Positions 44,241 through 57,403 of a stretch of 64,000 bases of DNA are shown one piece after another. The notes under the pieces are model-generated. The model saw only the letters and a program-made list of their open reading frames with translations, made no database searches and had not been told where the DNA came from. Position 1 is the first letter of the stretch. Each line of letters begins with the position of its first letter. Position numbers and translations under genes: made by a program. Source of the DNA: Roseicella aerolata (GTDB taxonomy: Bacteria > Pseudomonadota > Alphaproteobacteria > Acetobacterales > Acetobacteraceae); contig NZ_JAJAQI010000016.1 in the NCBI RefSeq assembly GCF_020523605.1, forward strand, positions 1 through 64,000, written 5' to 3'.

Positions 44241-45251
44241 TTACGCCGGCAGCCAGCCGGTCAGCTTGAGCACCGCCGCCGTCAGCACCAGCCAGAGCAG
44301 GCTGAAGGGCAGGAACACCTTCCAGCCCAGCCGCATCAGCTGGTCATAGCGGTAGCGCGGGAAGGTCGCGCGGACCCAGATGAAGGTGAAGAGGCAGAGC
44401 GCGATCTTCAGCGCGAACCAGATCGGCCCGGGGATCCAGGTGAAGGGCTCGGCATTGATCGGCGGCAGCCAGCCACCCAAAAACAGGATGGTGGTCAGTG
44501 CGGACATGAGGATCATGTTCGCGTACTCGCCGAGGAAGAACAGCGCGAAGCTCATCGAGCTGTACTCGACGAAGAAGCCCGCCACCAGCTCGCTCTCGCC
44601 CTCCGGCAGATCGAAAGGCGCCCGGTTCGTCTCCGCCAGCGTGCTGATGAAGAAGATGATGAACATCGGGAAGAGCGGCAGGAAGAACCAGACGGTCTCC
44701 TGCGCCTTCACGATAGCCGTCAGATTCAGCGAGCCCACACACATCAGCACGGTCACGATGACGAAGCCCATCGAGACCTCGTAGCTGACCATCTGCGCCG
44801 CCGAACGCAGCGCGCCGAGGAAGGCGTATTTCGAGTTGGACGCCCAGCCCGCGATGATGATGCCGTAGACGCCGAGCGAGCTGATGGCGAAGAGGTAGAG
44901 GATGCCGACATTGATGTCGGCGATCGCCCAGCCCTCGTTCACCGGAATCACCGCCCAGGCCAGCATCGCCAGCATGAAGGTCAGCATCGGCGCGAAGAGG
45001 AAGAGGTAACGGTTCGCGCCCGAAGGAACGATCGTCTCCTTCATCAGCATCTTCAGTGCATCAGCGAAGGGCTGCAGCAGGCCGAAGGGGCCGACCACGT
45101 TCGGTCCCTTCCGCATCTGCATCGCCGCAAGCACCTTCCGCTCGGCGAGCGTCAGGTAGGCAACGCCCATCAGCACCGGCACCAGCAGCGCCAGCGTCTG
45201 GGCGAGGGTGATCGCCAGGATGCCGACGGGGGTGGAAAGGAAGCCGTCCAT
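44241..45251 (-). CDS. nuoH: NADH-quinone oxidoreductase subunit H
   Basis: This 336-residue membrane subunit forms much of the quinone-binding chamber. Characteristic blocks are [23 protein letters not shown] (partly quoted), [20 protein letters not shown] and [20 protein letters not shown]. About eight helices are visible. ATG 45251 was chosen because it starts [13 protein letters not shown] just after the nuoG stop (five-base gap); the longer frame overlaps nuoG. Confidence 0.97.
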   Translation of the reverse strand: MDGFLSTPVGILAITLAQTLALLVPVLMGVAYLTLAERKVLAAMQMRKGPNVVGPFGLLQPFADALKMLMKETIVPSGANRYLFLFAPMLTFMLAMLAWAVIPVNEGWAIADINVGILYLFAISSLGVYGIIIAGWASNSKYAFLGALRSAAQMVSYEVSMGFVIVTVLMCVGSLNLTAIVKAQETVWFFLPLFPMFIIFFISTLAETNRAPFDLPEGESELVAGFFVEYSSMSFALFFLGEYANMILMSALTTILFLGGWLPPINAEPFTWIPGPIWFALKIALCLFTFIWVRATFPRYRYDQLMRLGWKVFLPFSLLWLVLTAAVLKLTGWLPA

Positions 45252-45256
45252 CGCGG

Positions 45257-47302
45257 TCACTCCGCCGCCAGTTGGGTCTGTGGCGTGCTGTAGACGCGCG
45301 CGCATTCCGCCATGGTGGCGGAGGCGCGGCTGATGACATCCGCCTGCCAGTAGTTCTGCAGCACCGGCGCGAAGGGCGCATCAGACACGGCCGAGGCATC
45401 GCCCGCCGGGCCCGTCAGGTCCGTGCAGCCATGCGGCGCGAAGCCGCCATCGGCGAAGGCCGGGTTCACCTGTCCCAGCCGAGCCCGGACCGCATCCAGC
45501 GAGTCATAGGGCAGCCGCTTGCCGAGCACCTCGGAGACGGCGCGGATGATCTTCCAGTCTTCTCGCGCCTCGCCCGGCGGGTAGACTGCGAGGCGTCCGC
45601 GCTGCACGCGACCTTCGGTGTTCACCCAGGTCGCGTCCTTCTCGGTATAGGCCGCGCCCGGCAGGATCACATCGGCTCGCGCCGCCGCGGCCTCGCCGTG
45701 ATGACCCTGGTAGATGACGAAGGCGCCGGCCGGTATGGCGGCCGCATCGACCTCGGCGCCCAGCAGCCACAGTGCCTCAACCGCCGGCGAAATGGCGGCA
45801 CCACCCTGCTGCGGCAGGAAGCCGAGATCGAGCGGCGCCACCTGACCGCCGAAATGGTGCAGCAGGTTGAAGCCGTGCCAATCGGCCTGCAGCATGTTGT
45901 TCTCGGCCGCGATCTTCCAGGCCGCGGCGAGGATCGCCACACCGTCGGGCCGGGTCAGCGCGCCGCGGCCAAGGATGAGCATCGGCCGCTTCGCCTTGCG
46001 CAGCACCTCATTGAAGCGGTGGCCGCCCTCGGCCAGGACGCGAAGCGTCTGGCCCCCCTCCCCCAGCCAGTCGTGCGGATAGGTGAGGTTGAGCCCGCGT
46101 GGCCCGATGAAGCCCACAGGGAAGTGGCCGGCCGTCACCCGCTTGCGGATGCGGGCATTCAGCACCGGCGCCTCGGTCCGGGGATTGCTGCCAATGATCA
46201 GCAGCGCATCCGCCTCCTCAATGCCGGCAATGCCGGTATTGAAGGTGTAATAGTCCCGGCGGGAAGCGTCGATCGCTGCACCATCGATGCGGCATTCGAG
46301 GTTGCGGCTACCGAGCGCGCCCATCAGATCCTTCAGCGCGACGATTGCCTCGGCATCGGTTAGGTCGCCAACCACGGCGCCAATGCGCTCGCCCGAGAGA
46401 CCCTTCAGCTTCGCGGCAATGGCGCCGAAGGCCTCGGCCCAGGTTGCCGGCTTCAGCTTGCCATCCACCTTCACCCAGGGGCGGTCGAGGCGGCGTCGCT
46501 TGAGGCCATCGAAGGAGAAGCGGCCTCGATCGGCCATCCACTCCTCGTTCACGTCGTCATTGGTGCGCGGGAGAATGCGCAGCACCTCGCCCGAGCGGGC
46601 GTCGACGCGGATATTGGTGCCGACGGGGTCCAGCACATCGACGCTGTCGGTCTTCCGGAGCTCCCAGGGGCGCGAGACGAAGGCGTAGGGCCGCGAGGTG
46701 AGCGCGCCGACCGGGCAGATATCGATCAGATTGCCGCTGAGTTCGGTGGTCAGCGCCTTCTCGACATAGGTGCCGATCTCCATGTTCTCGCCGCGATTGG
46801 TCGCGCCGAGTTCCGGCACGCCGGCCACTTCGGTCGCGAAGCGCACGCAGCGGGTGCACTGGATGCAGCGGGTCATGATCGTCTTGATCAGCGGACCCAT
46901 GTACTTGTCTTTGACCGAGCGCTTCTCTTCGAGGTAGCGGCTCTTGTCCATGCCATAGGCGACCGCCTGGTCCTGCAGATCGCACTCGCCGCCCTGATCG
47001 CAGATCGGGCAGTCCAGCGGGTGGTTGATCAGCAGGAATTCCATCACGCCGCGGCGGCCCTTGCGGACCATCTCGCTATCCGTGAAGACTTTCATGCCGT
47101 CCGCCACCGGATAGGCGCAGGAGGCGATGGGCTTCGGCGCCTTCTCGACCTCGACCAGGCACATGCGGCAATTGCCGGCGACGCTGAGACGTTCGTGGTA
47201 GCAGAAGCGCGGGATTTCCTTGCCCGCCGCCTCGCAGGCCTGCAGGACGGAGACGCCATTCGGCACCTCCACCTCGATCCCGTCGACCGTGACCTTCGCC
47301 AT
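45257..47302 (-). CDS. nuoG: NADH-quinone oxidoreductase subunit G
   Basis: This 681-residue iron-sulfur subunit is in the peripheral arm. The N-terminal [2Fe-2S] ferredoxin domain has Cys around residues 34-48 ([17 protein letters not shown]). The His-ligated [4Fe-4S] site is [18 protein letters not shown], and the next cluster includes [11 protein letters not shown]. The C-terminal molybdopterin-oxidoreductase-like domain has lost its cofactor, as in the family. It follows nuoF by six bases and precedes nuoH. Confidence 0.97.
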   Translation of the reverse strand: MAKVTVDGIEVEVPNGVSVLQACEAAGKEIPRFCYHERLSVAGNCRMCLVEVEKAPKPIASCAYPVADGMKVFTDSEMVRKGRRGVMEFLLINHPLDCPICDQGGECDLQDQAVAYGMDKSRYLEEKRSVKDKYMGPLIKTIMTRCIQCTRCVRFATEVAGVPELGATNRGENMEIGTYVEKALTTELSGNLIDICPVGALTSRPYAFVSRPWELRKTDSVDVLDPVGTNIRVDARSGEVLRILPRTNDDVNEEWMADRGRFSFDGLKRRRLDRPWVKVDGKLKPATWAEAFGAIAAKLKGLSGERIGAVVGDLTDAEAIVALKDLMGALGSRNLECRIDGAAIDASRRDYYTFNTGIAGIEEADALLIIGSNPRTEAPVLNARIRKRVTAGHFPVGFIGPRGLNLTYPHDWLGEGGQTLRVLAEGGHRFNEVLRKAKRPMLILGRGALTRPDGVAILAAAWKIAAENNMLQADWHGFNLLHHFGGQVAPLDLGFLPQQGGAAISPAVEALWLLGAEVDAAAIPAGAFVIYQGHHGEAAAARADVILPGAAYTEKDATWVNTEGRVQRGRLAVYPPGEAREDWKIIRAVSEVLGKRLPYDSLDAVRARLGQVNPAFADGGFAPHGCTDLTGPAGDASAVSDAPFAPVLQNYWQADVISRASATMAECARVYSTPQTQLAAE

Positions 47303-47308
47303 CGGGGC

Positions 47309-48622
47309 TTACTCCGCCGCCATCGGCAGCGTCGGGGCCGGCGAGCCCTTCCGCGCCTTGTAGGCGGCAATGCGTTCTTCCATCATCGGCCGGAAGTGGC
47401 GGATCAGGCCCTGCACGGGCCAGACGCCGCCATCGGCCAGGGCGCAGATCGTGTGTCCCTCGATCTGCCGCGTCACCTGCTCCAGCACGTCGATCTCGGC
47501 CACCTCGGCGCGGCCCTCGACCATGCGGTCCATCATGCGCTTCACCCAGCCCATGCCCTCGCGGCAGGGCGTGCACTGGCCGCAGCTCTCATGCTTGTAG
47601 AAGGCGGACAGCCGGGCGATCGCCTTGATCAGGTCCGTGGACTTGTCCATGACGATGACGCCGGCTGTGCCGAGACCCGTCCTCTGCTCCCGCAGCGCGT
47701 CGAAATCCATCAGGACGGTGTCGCACACCTCCTTCGGGATCAGCGGCGTGGAGCTGCCGCCCGGGATCACGCAGAGCAGGTTGTCCCAGCCGCCGCGCAC
47801 GCCGCCCGCATGGCGCTCGATCAGTTCGCGCAGCGGGATCGACATCTCCTCCTCCACATTGCAGGGCTTGTTCACATGGCCCTGGATGCAGAAGATCTTG
47901 GTGCCGCTGTTCTTCGGCCGACCGAAGCCGGCGAACCAAGCCGCGCCGCGGCGGAGGATGGTCGGGACCACTGCGATGGTCTCGACATTGTTCACCGTTG
48001 TCGGCGCGCCATAGAGCCCGACGGCCGCCGGGAATGGCGGCTTCAGCCGCGGCATCCCCTTCTTGCCCTCCAGGCTCTCGATCAGCGCCGTCTCCTCGCC
48101 GCAGATATAGGCGCCGGCGCCGCGATGGACATAGAGGTCGAAGTCCCAGCCGCTGCCACAGGCATTCGGGCCGAGCAGCCCTGCCGCGTAGGCCTCGTCA
48201 ATCGCGGCCTGCAGCACCAGGTGCTCGTTGTAGTACTCGCCGCGGACATAGATGTAGCCGGCATGCGCACCCATGGCGACACCGGCAATCAGGCAGCCCT
48301 CGATCAGCGTGTGCGGATCATGCCGCAGGATGTCGCGGTCCTTGCAGGTACCGGGCTCGGACTCGTCCGAGTTGACCACCAGGTAATGCGGCCTTCCGTC
48401 CGACTGCTTCGGCATGAAGGACCATTTCAGCCCGGTCGGGAAGCCCGCGCCGCCGCGGCCGCGGAGGCCGGAGTTCTTGACCTCCTCGATGATCCAGTCG
48501 CGGCCCTTGGCGATCAGGGCGCCGGTGCCGTCCCAGTTGCCGCGGCGGCGCGCCGCCGGCAGCCGCCAGTCCTGCAGCCCGTAGAGGTTCGTGAAGATGC
48601 GGTCCTTGTCGCTCAGCGCCAT
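47309..48622 (-). CDS. nuoF: NADH-quinone oxidoreductase subunit F
   Basis: This 437-residue NADH-oxidising subunit carries FMN and the N3 cluster. Visible are the nucleotide/FMN loop [34 protein letters not shown] and the [4Fe-4S] motif [11 protein letters not shown], with the fourth Cys in [10 protein letters not shown]. It is cytoplasmic at the tip of the peripheral arm, partnered with NuoE, encoded four bases upstream. Confidence 0.98.
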   Translation of the reverse strand: MALSDKDRIFTNLYGLQDWRLPAARRRGNWDGTGALIAKGRDWIIEEVKNSGLRGRGGAGFPTGLKWSFMPKQSDGRPHYLVVNSDESEPGTCKDRDILRHDPHTLIEGCLIAGVAMGAHAGYIYVRGEYYNEHLVLQAAIDEAYAAGLLGPNACGSGWDFDLYVHRGAGAYICGEETALIESLEGKKGMPRLKPPFPAAVGLYGAPTTVNNVETIAVVPTILRRGAAWFAGFGRPKNSGTKIFCIQGHVNKPCNVEEEMSIPLRELIERHAGGVRGGWDNLLCVIPGGSSTPLIPKEVCDTVLMDFDALREQRTGLGTAGVIVMDKSTDLIKAIARLSAFYKHESCGQCTPCREGMGWVKRMMDRMVEGRAEVAEIDVLEQVTRQIEGHTICALADGGVWPVQGLIRHFRPMMEERIAAYKARKGSPAPTLPMAAE

Positions 48623-48626
48623 GACC

Positions 48627-49262
48627 TTATTCCCCCGGCACGTCGAGCAGAGTCAGCGGCCCGCCTTCCGGCGCGCTGGTTTGGCGCCCGATGACGGAGC
48701 CCGGCGCGGGCCGCTCGCCGCGTTTCAGCGCCTCGATCAGCCTGACCGTGCTCTCGTAATCCATGTCCTCGTAGTAGTCGTCGTCCACCTGCAGGATCGG
48801 CGCGTTCACGCAGCCGCCGAGGCACTCGACCTCGGTCAGGGTGAAGAGCCCGTCGGCGCTGGTATGGCCGTAGCCCGGCACATGCGCGGCCTCCTTGCAG
48901 GCGCGGAAGACGTCGTCCGATCCGCGCAGCCAGCAGGGCGTGGTGCCGCAGACCTGCAGGTGGAACTTCCCGATCGGCTTCATGTTGAACATGAAGTAGA
49001 AGGTCGCGACCTCGTAGACGCGGATGGGCGCCATGCCGAGCCGCTCGGCCACCGCATCCATACCCTTGTTCGGCACCCAGGCGCTGCCGGTCTGCCGCTT
49101 CATCTGCCGCTGCACCACATAGAGCAGCGGGATGACGCCGCTGGCCTGCTTGCCCGGTGGATAACGCTTCAGGATCTTCTCGATCGCCGCCTCGCTCTCC
49201 GCGTCGAAGGCGAAGCTCTCCGGCTGCACGATCTCATTCGCAGTAGAAATCTCGGCGACCAT
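48627..49262 (-). CDS. nuoE: NADH-quinone oxidoreductase subunit E
   Basis: This 211-residue thioredoxin-fold subunit holds the [2Fe-2S] N1a cluster. Ligands are in [10 protein letters not shown] and [14 protein letters not shown] 49262 gives [19 protein letters not shown] and overlaps the nuoD stop (TGATG). The C-terminal 40 residues after the Fe-S domain ([20 protein letters not shown]) are a flexible extension common in Alphaproteobacteria. Confidence 0.97.
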   Translation of the reverse strand: MVAEISTANEIVQPESFAFDAESEAAIEKILKRYPPGKQASGVIPLLYVVQRQMKRQTGSAWVPNKGMDAVAERLGMAPIRVYEVATFYFMFNMKPIGKFHLQVCGTTPCWLRGSDDVFRACKEAAHVPGYGHTSADGLFTLTEVECLGGCVNAPILQVDDDYYEDMDYESTVRLIEALKRGERPAPGSVIGRQTSAPEGGPLTLLDVPGE

Positions 49263-50542
49263 CAGCGGTCGATCTCCCCGAAGACGATGTCGAGTGACCC
49301 GATGATAGCCACCGCATCGGCGAGCATATGGCCCTTGGAGAGCACCTCCATGGCCTGCAGGTGCGCGTAGCCCGGCGCGCGGATCTTGCAGCGATAGGGC
49401 CGGTTGGTGCCGTCGGCGACCAGGTAGAAGCCGAACTCGCCCTTCGGCGCCTCGGTCACGGTATAGGTCGCGCCCTCGGGCACGTGGTAGCCTTCGGTGT
49501 AGAGCTTGAAGTGGTGGATGAGCGACTCCATGGACCGCTTCATCTCGCCGCGCTTCGGTGGCGTGATCTTGTTGTCCTGGATCTTCACCGGCCCCGGCTT
49601 CAGCCGCGCGAGGCATTGCTCCATCATCCGCAGGGACTGCTTCATCTCCTGGATGCGGACCAGGTAGCGGTCGTAGCAGTCGCCATGCCGGCCGACCGGG
49701 ATGTCGAAGTCGAGATCGGCATAGATCTCGTAGGGCTGCGACTTCCGTAGGTCCCAGGGCACGCCGGAGGCACGCAGGCATGGACCCGAGAAGCCCCAGG
49801 CCATCGCCTGCTCGGCGCTCATGACGCCGATATCCACGGTGCGCTGCTTGAAGATGCGATTCTCCGTCAGCAGGCCTTCGAGGTCATCGAGGAATTTCGG
49901 GAACTGCTTGCACCAGTTGCCGATCCGGTCTTCGAGCGACTTCGGAATGTCCTTCGCCACCCCGCCGGCGCGGAAGTAGTTGACGTGGTAGTGGCTGCCG
50001 CCCGCCGCCTCGTAGAATTCCAGCAGGTGCTCGCGCTGCTCGAAGCCCCAGAGCGCCGGCGTGATGGCGCCGCAATCCAGCGCATAGGTGGTGATGTTCA
50101 GCAAGTGGTTCAGGATGCGCGTCAGCTCCGCAAACATGGTGCGGATGACCCGCGCCCGTTCAGGGATCTGGTCCTCGATGCGCAGCAGCTTCTCCACCGC
50201 GAGGACGTAGGAGTGCTCCATGCACATCGGCGAGACGTAATCCAGGCGGTCCATATAGGGCATCGCCTGGAGATAGGTCTTGTACTCCGCCAGCTTCTCG
50301 GTGCCGCGATGCAGCAGGCCGATATGCGGATCGGCACGCTCCACCACCTCGCCCTTCATCTCAAGGATGAGGCGCAGCACGCCATGGGCTGCCGGGTGCT
50401 GCGGGCCGAAATTGATGGTGTGGCTGTCGACCTCGACGGTCCGGCGCTGCTCGGAGTCGCCGGAGGCGGAGGTCAGGCTGGCGGGATCCGCGGCGGTGGT
50501 CAGCGGCCCCGCCTCGGACGCCATGGCGGAGCTGCCGCTCAT
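49262..50542 (-). CDS. nuoD: NADH-quinone oxidoreductase subunit D
   Basis: This 426-residue 49-kDa-type subunit lines the quinone site together with NuoB. Conserved blocks are [31 protein letters not shown] and [17 protein letters not shown]. The first ~35 residues ([16 protein letters not shown]...) are not conserved, so a later start such as the Met at residue 7 is possible. It overlaps nuoC and nuoE at its two ends. Confidence 0.97.
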   Translation of the reverse strand: MSGSSAMASEAGPLTTAADPASLTSASGDSEQRRTVEVDSHTINFGPQHPAAHGVLRLILEMKGEVVERADPHIGLLHRGTEKLAEYKTYLQAMPYMDRLDYVSPMCMEHSYVLAVEKLLRIEDQIPERARVIRTMFAELTRILNHLLNITTYALDCGAITPALWGFEQREHLLEFYEAAGGSHYHVNYFRAGGVAKDIPKSLEDRIGNWCKQFPKFLDDLEGLLTENRIFKQRTVDIGVMSAEQAMAWGFSGPCLRASGVPWDLRKSQPYEIYADLDFDIPVGRHGDCYDRYLVRIQEMKQSLRMMEQCLARLKPGPVKIQDNKITPPKRGEMKRSMESLIHHFKLYTEGYHVPEGATYTVTEAPKGEFGFYLVADGTNRPYRCKIRAPGYAHLQAMEVLSKGHMLADAVAIIGSLDIVFGEIDR

Positions 50543-51216
50543 GCTTCTGTCCCCTGGGGCTTGGGCCCCTCGATCCGATTGAGATGGACCTTCTCATCGC
50601 CCGGCAGGGTGGTCATGCCCTCCCAGGGGCTGAGGAAGTCGAAATTGCGGAAGTCCTGGGTGAGCTTCACCGGCTCATAAACGACCTGCTTCCGCTCCTC
50701 GTCATAGCGGACCTCGACATAGCCGGTCAGCGGGAAGTCCTTGCGGAGCGGATGTCCCTCGAAGCCGTAATCGGTCAGCAGACGGCGCAGATCGGTCTGC
50801 CCTTCAAAGACGACCCCGTACATGTCCCAGGCCTCGCGCTCATACCAGGTGGCGTTCGGCCAGATGGAGGCAATGCTCGGCACCGGGGTCGCGGCATCGG
50901 TCGCCACCACCACGCGGATGCGCTGGTTCAGCGACAGGCTGAGCAGATTGTAGACAACCTCGAAGCGCAGCGGCTTCTCGGGCCAGTCGGTGCCGCACAG
51001 GTCCATCAACTGCTCAAAGGCAAAGTCCGCGCCGTCGCGCAGCAGCGTCATGAGCTCGACCAGCCCGTCGCGGCGGACGCGCAGCACGAGTTCGTCGCCG
51101 CGCTCCACCTCGATCGACTCGATTGTTGCGCGCGGCAGTGCCTGGCGCACCGCCTCGCCCAGGGCCTGCAGGCGCGCACCCTTGCTCGGGGCCGCCGTCT
51201 CGATGCTGTCAGCCAC
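50539..51216 (-). CDS. nuoC: NADH-quinone oxidoreductase subunit C
   Basis: This 225-residue 30-kDa-type peripheral subunit is separate from NuoD, unlike the fused NuoCD of E. coli. The family signature [20 protein letters not shown] and [19 protein letters not shown] is clear. The start is taken as GTG 51216 (encoding [13 protein letters not shown]), which overlaps the nuoB stop by eight bases; no ATG fits better. Its stop overlaps the nuoD ATG. Confidence 0.95.
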   Translation of the reverse strand: MADSIETAAPSKGARLQALGEAVRQALPRATIESIEVERGDELVLRVRRDGLVELMTLLRDGADFAFEQLMDLCGTDWPEKPLRFEVVYNLLSLSLNQRIRVVVATDAATPVPSIASIWPNATWYEREAWDMYGVVFEGQTDLRRLLTDYGFEGHPLRKDFPLTGYVEVRYDEERKQVVYEPVKLTQDFRNFDFLSPWEGMTTLPGDEKVHLNRIEGPKPQGTEA

Positions 51217-51766
51217 GCAGGATGGTCCCCGTCCGACGGATCTTCTTCTGCAGCTGCATGATGCCGTAGACCAGCCCCTCCGCCGTCGGCGGGCAGCCCG
51301 GGACATAGACATCCACCGGCACGATGCGGTCGCAGCCACGCACCACGCTGTAGGAATAGTGGTAGTAGCCGCCGCCATTGGCGCAGCTGCCCATGGAGAT
51401 GACCCAGCGCGGCTCCGACATCTGGTCGTAGACCTTGCGCAGCGCGGGGGCCATCTTGTTGGTCAGGGTGCCGGCCACGATCATCACGTCCGACTGCCGC
51501 GGCGAGCCGCGCGGGATGATGCCGAACCGGTCGAGGTCGTAGCGCGCCATATAGGCATGGATCATCGGCACCGCGCAGCAGGCCAGGCCGAAGGTCATCG
51601 GCCAGAGGCTCCCGGTGCGCGCCCAGTTCACCACCTTGTCGAGGTTGGCGACAACGAAGCCCTTTTCTTCGATCTCGCCGGTGATGCCCTTGATCACCGC
51701 ATCCTGCGCCGGCCCCGGAGCCATGTGCTCGCGGTTCCAGGCAATGGAGTCCGTGTTTCCGCTCAT
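51209..51766 (-). CDS. nuoB: NADH-quinone oxidoreductase subunit B
   Basis: This 185-residue subunit carries the terminal cluster N2 that reduces quinone. The tandem Cys ligand pair is in [11 protein letters not shown], with the remaining ligands in [10 protein letters not shown] and [12 protein letters not shown] 51766 has GGAGAGG four bases upstream and starts [11 protein letters not shown]. It follows nuoA by 32 bases. Confidence 0.98.
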   Translation of the reverse strand: MSGNTDSIAWNREHMAPGPAQDAVIKGITGEIEEKGFVVANLDKVVNWARTGSLWPMTFGLACCAVPMIHAYMARYDLDRFGIIPRGSPRQSDVMIVAGTLTNKMAPALRKVYDQMSEPRWVISMGSCANGGGYYHYSYSVVRGCDRIVPVDVYVPGCPPTAEGLVYGIMQLQKKIRRTGTILRG

Positions 51767-51798
51767 GATCCTCTCCGGTCGGGCGCGGCCTCGGGCCG

Positions 51799-52167
51799 TC
51801 ACTCCCAGTCCAGGGCGCCCTTGCGCCATTCGTAGATGAAGCCAACCGTCAGAACGCCCAGGAAGGCGATCATCGACAGGAATCCGAACCAGCCGATCTC
51901 GCCGAGCGCAATGGCCCAGGGGAAGAGGAAGGCGACCTCAAGGTCGAAGATGATGAAGAGGATCGCGACCAGGTAGAACCGCACGTCGAAACGCCGGCGC
52001 GTGTCGTCGAAGGGCTCGAAGCCGCATTCATAGGCCGAGAGCTTCTCGGCATTCGGCTTCTGCCGGGCCAGCAGCAGGCTGCCGCCCACCATCGCCGCGG
52101 CGATCCCCCCGGCGATCGCCAGGAAAACCAGGATCGGGAAATACTCTGCCAGCAGAGGCTGGGTCAT
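51799..52167 (-). CDS. nuoA: NADH-quinone oxidoreductase subunit A
   Basis: This 122-residue membrane subunit has three helices and opens the complex I operon. The conserved loop containing the redox-sensitive Cys is [21 protein letters not shown] (quoted in part), followed by [24 protein letters not shown] 52167 begins [15 protein letters not shown]; the longer upstream frame is not conserved. A candidate promoter lies about 115-140 bases upstream. Confidence 0.96.
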   Translation of the reverse strand: MTQPLLAEYFPILVFLAIAGGIAAAMVGGSLLLARQKPNAEKLSAYECGFEPFDDTRRRFDVRFYLVAILFIIFDLEVAFLFPWAIALGEIGWFGFLSMIAFLGVLTVGFIYEWRKGALDWE

Positions 52168-52280
52168 CGTTGCTCCGCCCTTCGTGGCGCCGCATCGGCC
52201 CTGGCGGACCAGCGGCGGGCCTCGCCCCGACAGATGCCGCGGCGCAGCGCGGGCGGACATTAGCCGTGCCCTGCGCGCTT

Positions 52281-52308
52281 CGCATAGAGGGGTGCGCGCC
52301 CTACTCAA
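52281..52308 (-). promoter_or_regulatory. Candidate sigma-70 promoter of the nuo operon
   Basis: On the minus strand TTGAGT (52308-52303) and TATGCG (52286-52281) are separated by 16 bases. Each matches the consensus only partly. The position, between the tRNA-Asp terminator hairpin and nuoA, fits a promoter for the 14-gene operon. Confidence 0.35.
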
Positions 52309-52355
52309 GACCGAGGTGGTGATTTTTTTGCAGAACGAAAAGGGGGTAAAATGCG

Positions 52356-52393
52356 GCAAAGGCGCCGCTCCCAGGTGGGAGCGGCGCCTTTGC
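52356..52393 (-). terminator. Long perfect hairpin downstream of tRNA-Asp
   Basis: An exact inverted repeat has 18-base arms (GCAAAGGCGCCGCTCCCA and its complement). It allows a stem of about 17 pairs capped by a four-base loop. It starts 13 bases after the tRNA-Asp 3' end. On the minus strand CGCATTTTACCCCCTTTT follows, giving only a short broken U-tract. It probably terminates the tRNA transcript. Confidence 0.75.
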
Positions 52394-52406
52394 TGAATCC
52401 GACGCA

Positions 52407-52483
52407 TGGCGCGAGTGACGGGGCTCGAACCCGCGACCTCCGGCGTGACAGGCCGGCGCTCTAACCGACTGAGCTACACCCGC
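52407..52483 (-). tRNA. tRNA-Asp (GTC)
   Basis: This is a 77-base cloverleaf with encoded CCA. The acceptor stem is GCGGGTG/CACTCGC (one G-T pair), the anticodon stem is CCGGC/GCCGG with loop CTGTCAC giving anticodon GTC, and the T-arm contains GGTTCGAGCCCC. A long terminator-like hairpin follows. It lies upstream of the nuo operon on the same strand. Confidence 0.97.
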
Positions 52484-52653
52484 TTGCGACGTGGCGGGGG
52501 TATAGGGCCGCTCGCAGGGGGCGTCAACGGGGTGCCGCCGGGCAGGCGCCCATGAACCGCGATCGGGCAGAGGAGTCGGGCGCCACGGCTAGGCGACAGG
52601 CGCCCTGGGCGGAGCGGCAGCGGCGACAGGGCCAGGGTGATCGACGCAGCGAA

Positions 52654-52725
52654 TGGGCGCTGAGGGATTCGAACCCCCGGCATCTTCGGTGTAAACGAAG
52701 CGCTCTACCGCTGAGCTAAGCGCCC
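52654..52725 (-). tRNA. tRNA-Val (TAC)
   Basis: This is a 72-base cloverleaf without encoded CCA (TTC follows the discriminator A). The acceptor stem is GGGCGCT/AGCGCCC and the anticodon stem CTTCG/CGAAG with loop TTTACAC gives anticodon TAC. The T-arm contains GGTTCGAATCCC. It lies between HU and tRNA-Asp, which does encode CCA. Confidence 0.96.
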
Positions 52726-52762
52726 ATACCGCACGGCGGCCGAGAATGCGCTCAATCTCGGA

Positions 52763-52794
52763 CAAAAAGAAAGGGCCGACGTTGCCGCCGGCCC
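52763..52794 (-). terminator. Rho-independent terminator after HU gene
   Basis: On the minus strand GGGCCG and CGGCCC pair around a ten-base loop and are followed by TTTCTTTTTG. It lies 33 bases downstream of the HU stop codon, between that gene and tRNA-Val. Confidence 0.85.
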
Positions 52795-52827
52795 ATTTCC
52801 TGATCCTGCCCCCCTGAAGCTCGCCGC

Positions 52828-53100
52828 TCAGTTCACTGCGTCCTTCAGGCCCTTGCCGGCCTTGAAGCGCACCGTCGTGGTCGCAGCGATCTTGATCTCC
52901 TCGCCGGTGCGCGGGTTGCGGCCCTTGCCGGCCTTGCGCTTCGAGGTCGAGAAGGTGCCGAAGCCGACGAGCCGGACATCCTGCTTTTTCTTCAGGGATG
53001 TGGTGATCGCCTCGAAGACCGCATCCAGGACATCGCCCGCCTTCGCCTTCGGTAGATCGCCTGCTTCGGCGACGATGGCGATGAGATCCTGCTTGTTCAT
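52828..53100 (-). CDS. hup: HU-family DNA-binding protein
   Basis: This 90-residue nucleoid protein begins MNKQDLIAIVAEAGDLPKAK and ends FKAGKGLKDAVN. The DNA-binding arm core VRLVGFGTFSTSKRKAGKGR and NPRTGEEIKIAA is canonical, with the Pro at the arm tip. It dimerises and bends DNA. It lies downstream of lon on the same strand, a very common order (clpX-lon-hupB), and is followed by an intrinsic terminator. Confidence 0.97.
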   Translation of the reverse strand: MNKQDLIAIVAEAGDLPKAKAGDVLDAVFEAITTSLKKKQDVRLVGFGTFSTSKRKAGKGRNPRTGEEIKIAATTTVRFKAGKGLKDAVN

Positions 53101-53265
53101 GCCTGCCCCCCTACCCCGGCAAAAACACCGGGTATGCCCGGATGATCCGGGCAGGAAACCGGAAGCGACTGTAGGAGGCGCGATTTTGGCACGTCAATGA
53201 CGCGGCCCGGCCAAGATGGCGGCGATCCGCCGCTCCCCAGGGTCTCGTGGCGGCAGCCCGGAGAT

Positions 53266-53289
53266 CCGGGGCGGGCGAACCCGCCCCGG
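53266..53289 (-). terminator. GC-rich UUCG-loop hairpin after lon
   Basis: A perfect ten-pair stem (CCGGGGCGGG/CCCGCCCCGG) is closed by a TTCG tetraloop on the minus strand. It begins 16 bases after the lon stop codon. No T-tract follows, so it may act as an mRNA 3'-end stabiliser rather than a true terminator. Confidence 0.5.
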
Positions 53290-53304
53290 TTCATGCATGA
53301 ACGG

Positions 53305-55719
<2,415 letters not shown>

Positions 55720-55885
55720 TGTGGACCTCGCTGAGGGACAGTCGACGCCTGGGACACCCGATCGCGGCATGTCCCATGGCGTCACGGGATTGCGAAAAGA
55801 GATGGGGACCCGGCGATCCCCCACAACCCCTTGAAAACCGGGCGGCCGAGCAGCGGCCGCTCCGGGCGTCGATTCGGAACGTGCG

Positions 55886-57142
55886 TCAGGCCGAGCTCTG
55901 CTCGGCCGCGCGCTCGCCATAGATGAAGAGCGGCGTGGCGCGTCCTTCGGCCACTTCGCGGTTCACCACCACCTCGTCCACGTCGTCCATGCCGGGCAGG
56001 TCGAACATGGTCGAGAGCAGGATCGATTCCATGATGGAACGCAGGCCGCGCGCGCCGGTCTTGCGCTGGATGGCACGGGTGGCCACCGACCGCATGGCGT
56101 CCTCGGTGAAGGTGAGCTTGGTCCCCTCCATCTCGAACAGCCGCTGGTACTGCTTGACAAGGGCGTTCTTCGGCTTGGTCAGAATCTCGACCAGCGCCTT
56201 CTCGTCCAGGTCCTCGAGCGTCGCCACCACCGGCAGGCGGCCGATGAATTCGGGGATCAGGCCGAATTTCAGCAGGTCCTCCGGCTCCACTTCGCGCAGC
56301 ACCGCGCCGGCGCGGCGCTCATCCGGGCTGCGCACCTCGGCGCCGAAGCCGATCCCGCTGCCCTTGCCGCGGGCACCGATGATCCGCTCGAGCCCCGCAA
56401 AGGCACCGCCGCAGATGAAGAGGATGTTGGAGGTGTCGACCTGCAGGAATTCCTGCTGCGGGTGCTTCCGGCCGCCCTGCGGCGGGACGGAGGCGACCGT
56501 GCCCTCCATGATCTTCAGCAGCGCCTGCTGCACGCCTTCGCCGGACACGTCGCGCGTGATGGACGGGTTGTCCGACTTGCGGCTGATCTTGTCGACCTCG
56601 TCGATATAGACGATGCCGCGCTGCGCCCGCTCCACGTTGTAGTCGGCGGCCTGCAGCAGCTTGAGGATGATGTTCTCGACATCCTCGCCCACGTAGCCGG
56701 CCTCGGTCAGCGTGGTGGCGTCCGCCATGGTGAAGGGGACATCGAGGATGCGGGCCAGCGTCTGGGCCAGCAGCGTCTTGCCGCTGCCGGTCGGGCCGAG
56801 CAGCAGGATGTTAGACTTCGCGATCTCGACGTCGTTGTTCTTCGCGCCATGCGCCAGCCGCTTGTAGTGGTTGTGCACGGCCACCGAGAGGACCCGCTTT
56901 GCATGGTCCTGACCGATGACATAGTCATCGAGGACCTTGCAGATCTCCTTCGGAGTCGGCACACCATCGCGGCTCTTCACGAGGTGCGTCTTGTGCTCCT
57001 CGCGGATGATGTCCATGCACAGCTCGACGCATTCGTCGCAGATGAACACGGTGGGTCCGGCGATGAGTTTGCGGACCTCGTGCTGCGACTTGCCGCAGAA
57101 CGAGCAGTAGAGGGTGTTCTTCGAGTCGCCGGACTTGCTCAT
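55886..57142 (-). CDS. clpX: ATP-dependent Clp protease ATP-binding subunit ClpX
   Basis: This 418-residue AAA+ unfoldase delivers substrates to ClpP. The N-terminal zinc domain has [15 protein letters not shown] and [10 protein letters not shown] (four Cys). Walker A is [15 protein letters not shown] and Walker [11 protein letters not shown]; the pore and IGF-type loop (GFGAEV) that docks to ClpP are present. ATG 57142 is preferred to GTG 57148 because GGAG lies six bases before it. It follows clpP in the same direction with a 261-base gap that contains two GC-rich hairpins. Confidence 0.98.
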   Translation of the reverse strand: MSKSGDSKNTLYCSFCGKSQHEVRKLIAGPTVFICDECVELCMDIIREEHKTHLVKSRDGVPTPKEICKVLDDYVIGQDHAKRVLSVAVHNHYKRLAHGAKNNDVEIAKSNILLLGPTGSGKTLLAQTLARILDVPFTMADATTLTEAGYVGEDVENIILKLLQAADYNVERAQRGIVYIDEVDKISRKSDNPSITRDVSGEGVQQALLKIMEGTVASVPPQGGRKHPQQEFLQVDTSNILFICGGAFAGLERIIGARGKGSGIGFGAEVRSPDERRAGAVLREVEPEDLLKFGLIPEFIGRLPVVATLEDLDEKALVEILTKPKNALVKQYQRLFEMEGTKLTFTEDAMRSVATRAIQRKTGARGLRSIMESILLSTMFDLPGMDDVDEVVVNREVAEGRATPLFIYGERAAEQSSA

Positions 57143-57403
57143 GGGCACTCCGCCTGGATGGGCCGGCCGGGCCGCTCGCGCCTTCCCGACAGGAAAGGCG
57201 CGAGCGGTCCCGGCCCCTCCCCCCGTTAGCCGAGGGGGGACCTTGGATGAAACTCTAGCCCCCCTGTCACCGGGGGGGAAGCACGACGGAAGCTCCGGCC
57301 CCAGCCGGCAGCCCGCCGGACCGGCAACATCCCGTCAGGATGGCACCGGGGGCACGCTGCCGCTGGCGCGGCGGGCGGGGTGGCGGTCAGCGCCGTCCCC
57401 GGC

